From assembly GCA_900758315.1 (NCBI GenBank), contig CAAERF010000421.1:1-8969 (forward strand): a stretch of 8,969 nucleotides of DNA, in the 5' to 3' direction. Below the pieces are notes generated by a model that had not been told where the DNA came from, made no database searches, and was given only the letters and a program-made list of their open reading frames with translations. Every line of letters begins with the position of its first letter. The stretch's first letter is position 1. The position numbers were made by a program, and so were the translations under genes. This document shows, one piece after another, positions 5,682 to 8,969 of the stretch. This DNA comes from an uncultured Oscillospiraceae bacterium (GTDB lineage: Bacteria > Bacillota > Clostridia > Oscillospirales > Oscillospiraceae).

Positions 5682-5704
5682 CTGACGCACCGGGGGTGCG
5701 TCAG
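5682..5704. repeat. GC-rich stem-loop A in the noc-parA intergenic region
   Basis: A perfect 10-bp stem (CTGACGCACC, arms 5682-5691 and 5695-5704) closes a GGG loop. It has no adjacent T-tract on either strand. It lies 11 bp from parS site 2. Confidence 0.8.
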
Positions 5705-5713
5705 TAGCGTAGG

Positions 5714-5737
5714 CCGCACCTGGCTCAACAGGTGCGG
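5714..5737. repeat. GC-rich stem-loop B in the noc-parA intergenic region
   Basis: A perfect 9-bp stem (CCGCACCTG, arms 5714-5722 and 5729-5737) with a GCTCAA loop, 9 bp from stem-loop A. No T-tract follows on either strand, and its sequence is unrelated to stem-loop A. Confidence 0.8.
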
Positions 5738-5771
5738 GGAACGTGTCATACAACGCACAAGAATTCGTCTG

Positions 5772-5806
5772 AAAACAAAACGCTGTTGCAGGCCGCAACA
5801 GCGTTT
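5772..5806 (-). terminator. Intrinsic terminator after noc
   Basis: A perfect 12-bp stem (AAACGCTGTTGC, arms 5778-5789 and 5795-5806) with a 5-base loop. On the minus strand the 3' arm runs into TTTTGTTTTC. It sits 18 bp after the noc stop codon and separates noc from the parA promoter. Confidence 0.92.
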
Positions 5807-5824
5807 CCGAGAGGAGGTACCGGT

Positions 5825-6637
5825 TCAGGCCGGTGTCTTTGGGATGGTGATGGTAAGTACAATTTCCTCCTCCGTCTCCTCCTTGCCGCAGGATGCGCCG
5901 ACGCCGGCCTGATTCATCATGCCCAGGCTGCGGTTCAGGGTGTTCAAAAAGAGACGGATGTCTTTGATGTAGATCAGGGGTTTCTTCTTGGATTTGGCGG
6001 GCTTGGCCGGAGCCAGCAGCTTGTCGATGTAGGCCTCGGTCTTGGCCACCGTCAGCTGCTCCGCCACAATGTGGTCCAGCGCTTCACTCCGCTGGTCCGC
6101 CGGCAGACGGAGCAGTGCCCGTCCATGGCGCTCGGTGAGACCGGCCGCCAGCAGCTTGTCCAGCAGGGACTTGTCCAGCTTCAGCAGCCGCAGCTTGTTG
6201 GCCACGGCACTCTGGCTCTTGCCCACCCGGCGTGCGGCCTCCTCCTGGGACAGATGGTAGGTAAAGATCAGCTTTTGCAGGGCAGTGGCCTCCTCTACGA
6301 AGTCCAGATCCCGCCGCTGGAGATTTTCCACCAGCGCCAGCAGAGAGGACTCCATATCGCCGGCCTTGACCAGAATGCAGGGAACGTGGGTGAGTCCGGC
6401 GATGCCGGCGGCCCGCAGCCGCCGCTCTCCGGAGATCAGCTCGTACTGCCCGCCGGAGACCCGCCGCACCGAGAGAGGCTGCAAAATGCCGTGCTCCCGA
6501 ATGGAGTCCGCCAGCTCTTCCAGGCTTTCCCGGGAAAACCGCGCTCTAGGCTGGCCAGGATTGGGGACGATATCGGCCACCGGGAGAAAGAGTACCCGGG
6601 TGCTTTCAAAAAGACCGCGATTACGCGAAAATGCCAT
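5825..6637 (-). CDS. noc: Nucleoid occlusion protein Noc (ParB family)
   Basis: 270-residue ParB paralogue. Noc is a CTP-dependent clamp that loads at Noc-binding sites, tethers DNA to the membrane and blocks division over the nucleoid. The CTPase motif is ISGERRLRAAG (68-78), ENLQRRDLDFVEEA lies at 104-117, and the helix-turn-helix spans about 130-153. The specificity positions read Gln142, Lys148, Lys153 and Arg170 (GKSQ, ANKLRLLK, TERH), exactly the reported Noc set and unlike the neighbouring ParB. The start giving MAFSRNRGLFES has AAAGGAGGT 7 nt upstream; the longer frame upstream lacks family similarity. The short N terminus resembles the FSRFFGL membrane-targeting tip of Bacillus Noc. 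It lacks the GLGRGL ParA-contact motif, as expected for Noc. An NBS core is inside the gene. Confidence 0.93.
   Translation of the reverse strand: MAFSRNRGLFESTRVLFLPVADIVPNPGQPRARFSRESLEELADSIREHGILQPLSVRRVSGGQYELISGERRLRAAGIAGLTHVPCILVKAGDMESSLLALVENLQRRDLDFVEEATALQKLIFTYHLSQEEAARRVGKSQSAVANKLRLLKLDKSLLDKLLAAGLTERHGRALLRLPADQRSEALDHIVAEQLTVAKTEAYIDKLLAPAKPAKSKKKPLIYIKDIRLFLNTLNRSLGMMNQAGVGASCGKEETEEEIVLTITIPKTPA
6526..6537. promoter_or_regulatory. Noc-binding-site (NBS) core inside noc
   Basis: TTTCCCGGGAAA is a perfect palindrome matching the 12-bp core of the NBS consensus ATTTCCCGGGAAAT; only the outer bases differ (C and A). It encodes FSRES (34-38) of Noc. A 12-mer like this is rarely expected by chance in 9 kb, and its position in the gene for its predicted binder supports a real site. 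Confidence 0.7.
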
Positions 6638-6710
6638 GCTATGCACCTCCTTTGATAAAAGAATAGCATATTGTGGAAAAGAAACCGGTCGAAACCGCAA
6701 ACGGGAAATG

Positions 6711-6740
6711 AAAAGAGCGATTTCCAAACGGAAACCGCCC
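6711..6740 (-). terminator. Intrinsic terminator after the helicase loader gene
   Basis: On the minus strand GGGCGGTTTCC and GGAAATCGCTC pair over 11 positions, including G-U pairs, around a GTTT loop. They are followed by TTTTCATTT. It lies 45 bp after the stop codon of the helicase loader and ahead of noc. Confidence 0.75.
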
Positions 6741-6784
6741 TGTTGCAGGAAAATTCGAGGGAAACCTCGCAGCTGTGGAGAAGT

Positions 6785-7765
6785 CTAGCACTGATTTTTC
6801 AGTTTTCGGATGTCCTCACCCCAGAACTCCAGCAGCCGGTACTCGCCGGAGATCCGGCTGTAGACCTGGCCGGAGTAGCGCAGAGAGACGTCCCGCAGGC
6901 TCAGGTTGGAGGAGATCACCGTGTGCTTGCCGGTGATCAGACGGGTGTTGATCAGCTCGTACAGGGCGCTTTGCAGGAAGGGCGTGGTCAGCTCACTGCC
7001 CAGGTCGTCCAGGATCAGCAGGTCGCACCGCAGATAGCGGGCTGTGGAGCCCTCATCTTCCCGGCCGAACTTCTCCGCCTCAAAGCGGGAGAAGATGTGG
7101 ATGGCGGTGTCGTACACCACGGAATATCCGGACTCGGAGACCACCCGGGCGATGCATGCGGACAGGAAAGTCTTTCCCAGTCCGGGAGCACCGGAGAGAA
7201 AGAGGTTTTTAACACCGCTGTACCCGAACCGGCCGGCGTAGTTCCAGCAGATGTCCCGGACCATCTCCATGTGGGAGCGGGGTGAGATGCCGTTGGGACC
7301 GGGAGTCGGGGAGTAGTAGTCCAGCTCAAAGGTGTCAAAGGACTGGCCCTGGAGGTCCAGCATGGAGGACAGGGAACGGACCTGCTCTTCGGTGCACAGT
7401 TTTCGGAGGCAGACGCACATGGTGGACCCGCACCAGCCCGTGTCCCGGCACTGAGGGCACATGGGACGCTCCACCAGGGCGTCCTCATCGTAGCCCGCCT
7501 GGGTCAGCAGCGTGCGCCGCTCCACCTGGAGGGCCTGATTCTCCGCCCGCAGCGCGCGGATGGCCGGGGCCGGATCCACGCCCTGCTTGAGGGCGGTGGT
7601 GGCGGCCTGGACCACTCCTAAATGCAGCTGGCGGTCAATGGCGTGGACCCGGGGCAGCTGGCGATAGATTTTGGCCTTCCGGGCCTCAAAGGCCTCGGTT
7701 CGCTGCCGCTGGTTTTCCTTCAGCCGTTCACAGGCCCGGCGCAGTACTTCCGGTTCATAGGACAT
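6785..7765 (-). CDS. Replicative helicase loader, DnaI/DnaC-type AAA+ ATPase
   Basis: 326 residues. Helicase loaders of this class hold the replicative helicase and place it on origin or fork DNA in an ATP-dependent way. The N-terminal 5-90 region is strongly helical and charged, probably a coiled coil. It is followed by a cysteine-rich zinc-type knot CPQCRDTGWCGSTMCVC (Cys103, 106, 112, 117, 119, then Cys124). The AAA+ core has Walker A GAPGLGKT (192-199), Walker B LLILDDLG (249-256), the sensor-like ISSN (284-287) and a probable arginine finger in YSRI (Arg304). AAAGGAG lies 6 nt before the ATG. The DnaD-like gene ends 14 bp upstream, and the two form a primosome operon. Transposon IstB proteins share the fold, but no transposase is present and the zinc domain fits DnaI better. 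Usually annotated dnaC or dnaI in clostridia. Confidence 0.93.
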   Translation of the reverse strand: MSYEPEVLRRACERLKENQRQRTEAFEARKAKIYRQLPRVHAIDRQLHLGVVQAATTALKQGVDPAPAIRALRAENQALQVERRTLLTQAGYDEDALVERPMCPQCRDTGWCGSTMCVCLRKLCTEEQVRSLSSMLDLQGQSFDTFELDYYSPTPGPNGISPRSHMEMVRDICWNYAGRFGYSGVKNLFLSGAPGLGKTFLSACIARVVSESGYSVVYDTAIHIFSRFEAEKFGREDEGSTARYLRCDLLILDDLGSELTTPFLQSALYELINTRLITGKHTVISSNLSLRDVSLRYSGQVYSRISGEYRLLEFWGEDIRKLKNQC

Positions 7766-7779
7766 GGATGGCTCCTTTC

Positions 7780-8784
7780 TCAGGACTGCTGATTCTTCAA
7801 GAATTCACGCATCCAGCGCTCGTTTTCCAAAATTTCCCGTTCTTTCTCCTCGTGGGAGACCGTGGTCTGAGGTGCCGGCGCCGGTGCCTTGGATACGGCG
7901 GGCCCGGCAGCCGCCGGCTTTTTCCGGGCCGGACGCTGTTGGGCGGCCTGCACTTCTTCCAGCGTGTGGCGGCCCTCACTGTGCCAACGCTTCAGGATGG
8001 CGTTGCAGTAGGCCCACTTCATAGAGCCGGTGTTGGTGATGGTCCGGTCGCAGGCCAGCGCCACTGTCTCCGGCGGGAAGCCCATCTCGGTCCAGGCGTT
8101 GAGGTATTTGCGCTCGCCGGCGGCGGCCTTCCGGCCGGTGATGCCCACGGCGGCCAGCAGTTCGCCCTCCTGGGAGCGGTAGTACTCCAGCTTTTCCAGA
8201 TAGGCCTCCGCTGCCTCCAGCGTGTCTACGCCGGATTCCTTCCAGCGATAGGCGGCCGTGCGGATGACGGACATGCGGGGCTTTCGGCCCGGGCCGTACC
8301 GGTCCTCGTACTCCTGAATCTGCCACATGACCAGCAGACAGATCACCTCCGCCGGCAGGGCCACATGGTCAAAAATCTCCAGTAAAATGCGGGTGTCCGA
8401 CGGAGACAGCCGCTTGCCCAGGGCGATCTCCACCTCGGACAGCAGCTCGGGAAAGGCGGAGGAAGCGTCCGCCAGCTCCTGATTGACGTCGGCGGCGGAG
8501 TAGACCGGCGCCTGCTCCGCCCGGGGCGCCGGTGAGGTGAACTGGGGCTCGTCACCGCCGGTGGCCAGTCCCAGCTCCCGCAGATGGGCCAGGGCGCTGT
8601 CCAGCTGGAGCCGGGACCAGTGGAGCTGACGGGTGGCCTGCTCCGGGTCCAGATAGCCCCGGTGGCGCAGTAAGTAAAGGTAGAGGAGGGCGGCGTCTCC
8701 CTGTCCCCGGCCGATGAGCTTGTCCGCTACGGCGGCGGACATGGAGAGAGAGTCGTCACCCAGGGCGATGTGATGGGATGCCAT
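7780..8784 (-). CDS. DnaD-domain replication initiation protein
   Basis: 334 residues, longer than Bacillus DnaD (about 230). DnaD proteins take part in primosome assembly, remodelling DNA and recruiting the helicase loader. Residues 1-80 look like a winged-helix N-terminal domain. Two DnaD-type C-terminal domains follow: one at about 110-200 (FPELLSEVEIALGKRLSPSD onwards, ending TAAYRWKESGVDTLEAAEAYL) and one at about 205-280. The second carries the DnaD signature Y-x3-I-x3-W (Tyr259, Ile263, Trp267). A Pro/Ala-rich linker (284-306) leads to a charged, likely helical tail (310-334) ending WMREFLKNQQS, a possible partner-binding peptide. AGGAGGT precedes the ATG. It shares a unit with the helicase loader. 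I see no good promoter in the short upstream stretch. Confidence 0.92.
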   Translation of the reverse strand: MASHHIALGDDSLSMSAAVADKLIGRGQGDAALLYLYLLRHRGYLDPEQATRQLHWSRLQLDSALAHLRELGLATGGDEPQFTSPAPRAEQAPVYSAADVNQELADASSAFPELLSEVEIALGKRLSPSDTRILLEIFDHVALPAEVICLLVMWQIQEYEDRYGPGRKPRMSVIRTAAYRWKESGVDTLEAAEAYLEKLEYYRSQEGELLAAVGITGRKAAAGERKYLNAWTEMGFPPETVALACDRTITNTGSMKWAYCNAILKRWHSEGRHTLEEVQAAQQRPARKKPAAAGPAVSKAPAPAPQTTVSHEEKEREILENERWMREFLKNQQS

Positions 8785-8830
8785 GGTACACCTCCTGATG
8801 GCTGCGGTCTTGCCTCAGAAATGAAAGTTT

Positions 8831-8953
8831 GGGGGCGCCCTTTTCAAAGGGCGCTGGGGGTCCAGGGGGCAAGGCCCTTGGTCGCATTCCGCAGAATGCG
8901 AAACCTCCTGAGATTTCAAAAGCGCAGGAGGGTAGACCAAACGGAGTTTGGTC
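8831..8953. repeat. Cluster of tandem stem-loops, non-coding
   Basis: Four clear inverted repeats are packed in about 120 bp: GCGCCCTTT (arms 8835-8843 and 8846-8854), TCGCATTC with a CGCA loop (8882-8901), CCTCCTG (8904-8910 and 8925-8931) and GACCAAAC with a GGA loop (8935-8953). A weaker one, CCAGGGGGC/GCCCTTGG, lies at 8863-8880. No open frame fits and no T-tract marks it as a terminator. The style suggests a dispersed intergenic repeat or a structured RNA; which one cannot be decided here. Confidence 0.65.
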
Positions 8954-8969
8954 GTAGGGAACCCACGCC

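Noticed and set aside
5558..5824. Replication origin in the noc-parA spacer
   Set aside because: No DnaA-box cluster and no AT-rich unwinding stretch. The dyads and parS are better read as partition-related elements.
4889..6655. Plus-strand open frames antisense to parA (4889-5605) and noc (5732-6655)
   Set aside because: They mirror real coding regions, show no domain similarity, and the second starts in the middle of the intergenic stem-loops and noc terminator.
6638..6680. Dedicated sigma-A promoter for noc
   Set aside because: Candidate -10 elements (TATGCT, TATTCT) have no acceptable -35 at 16-18 bp, so I do not annotate one even though a terminator precedes the gene.
6785..7765. Insertion-sequence helper protein IstB
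   Set aside because: Same AAA+ fold, but no transposase or terminal repeats are nearby. The cysteine-rich zinc region, the long helical N terminus and the DnaD partner point to a replicative helicase loader.
6671..8385. Plus-strand frames over the helicase loader and DnaD genes (6671-7285, 7768-8385)
   Set aside because: Antisense shadows: compositionally biased translations opposite genes with recognisable motifs, without plausible start signals.

Overview
The window is a high-GC chromosomal segment of a Gram-positive (Firmicutes) bacterium. A Clostridia member of the Oscillospiraceae type (Flavonifractor/Pseudoflavonifractor-like) is my best guess, from the T-box leader, the DnaD/DnaI primosome proteins, the Noc-ParA-ParB set and strong AGGAGG-type ribosome binding sites. 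The assignment is inference from gene content; no rRNA or tRNA is present. Every convincing gene lies on the minus strand, so transcription runs from high to low coordinates. I see no mobile element, CRISPR array, tRNA or rRNA.

In transcription order: a hairpin-dense non-coding stretch at the right edge (8831-8953); a DnaD-domain replication initiation protein and a DnaI/DnaC-type helicase loader 14 bp apart; a terminator; noc, with a Noc-binding-site core inside its own coding sequence and its own terminator; a short region with two GC-rich stem-loops, a parS site and a near-consensus promoter; parA (soj), whose last codons contain a second parS; parB (spo0J); mscL; a small three-helix membrane protein; and rsmG, which overlaps that protein's stop codon by 4 bp. 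parA to rsmG looks like one transcription unit, interrupted by a perfect hairpin lacking a T-tract after mscL. Next come a separate promoter, a MinD-family ATPase, an MgsA-fold protein that seems to lack its catalytic residues, and a terminator. The window ends with a promoter, a complete T-box leader and the 5' part of hisS, cut by the left edge.

The genes form a chromosome-cycle neighbourhood: helicase loading (DnaD, DnaI), nucleoid occlusion (Noc), origin segregation (ParA, ParB and two parS sites) and a division-site family ATPase (MinD). The noc-soj-spo0J order known from Bacillus is kept, but rsmG is downstream of parB instead of upstream of noc. The main points for a second look are the Noc specificity residues paired with an internal NBS core, two 23-bp identical extended parS elements in opposite orientation around parA, the active-site-depleted MgsA homologue beside an orphan MinD, a T-box before hisS that reads as an aspartate sensor, and the stem-loop cluster at the right edge.
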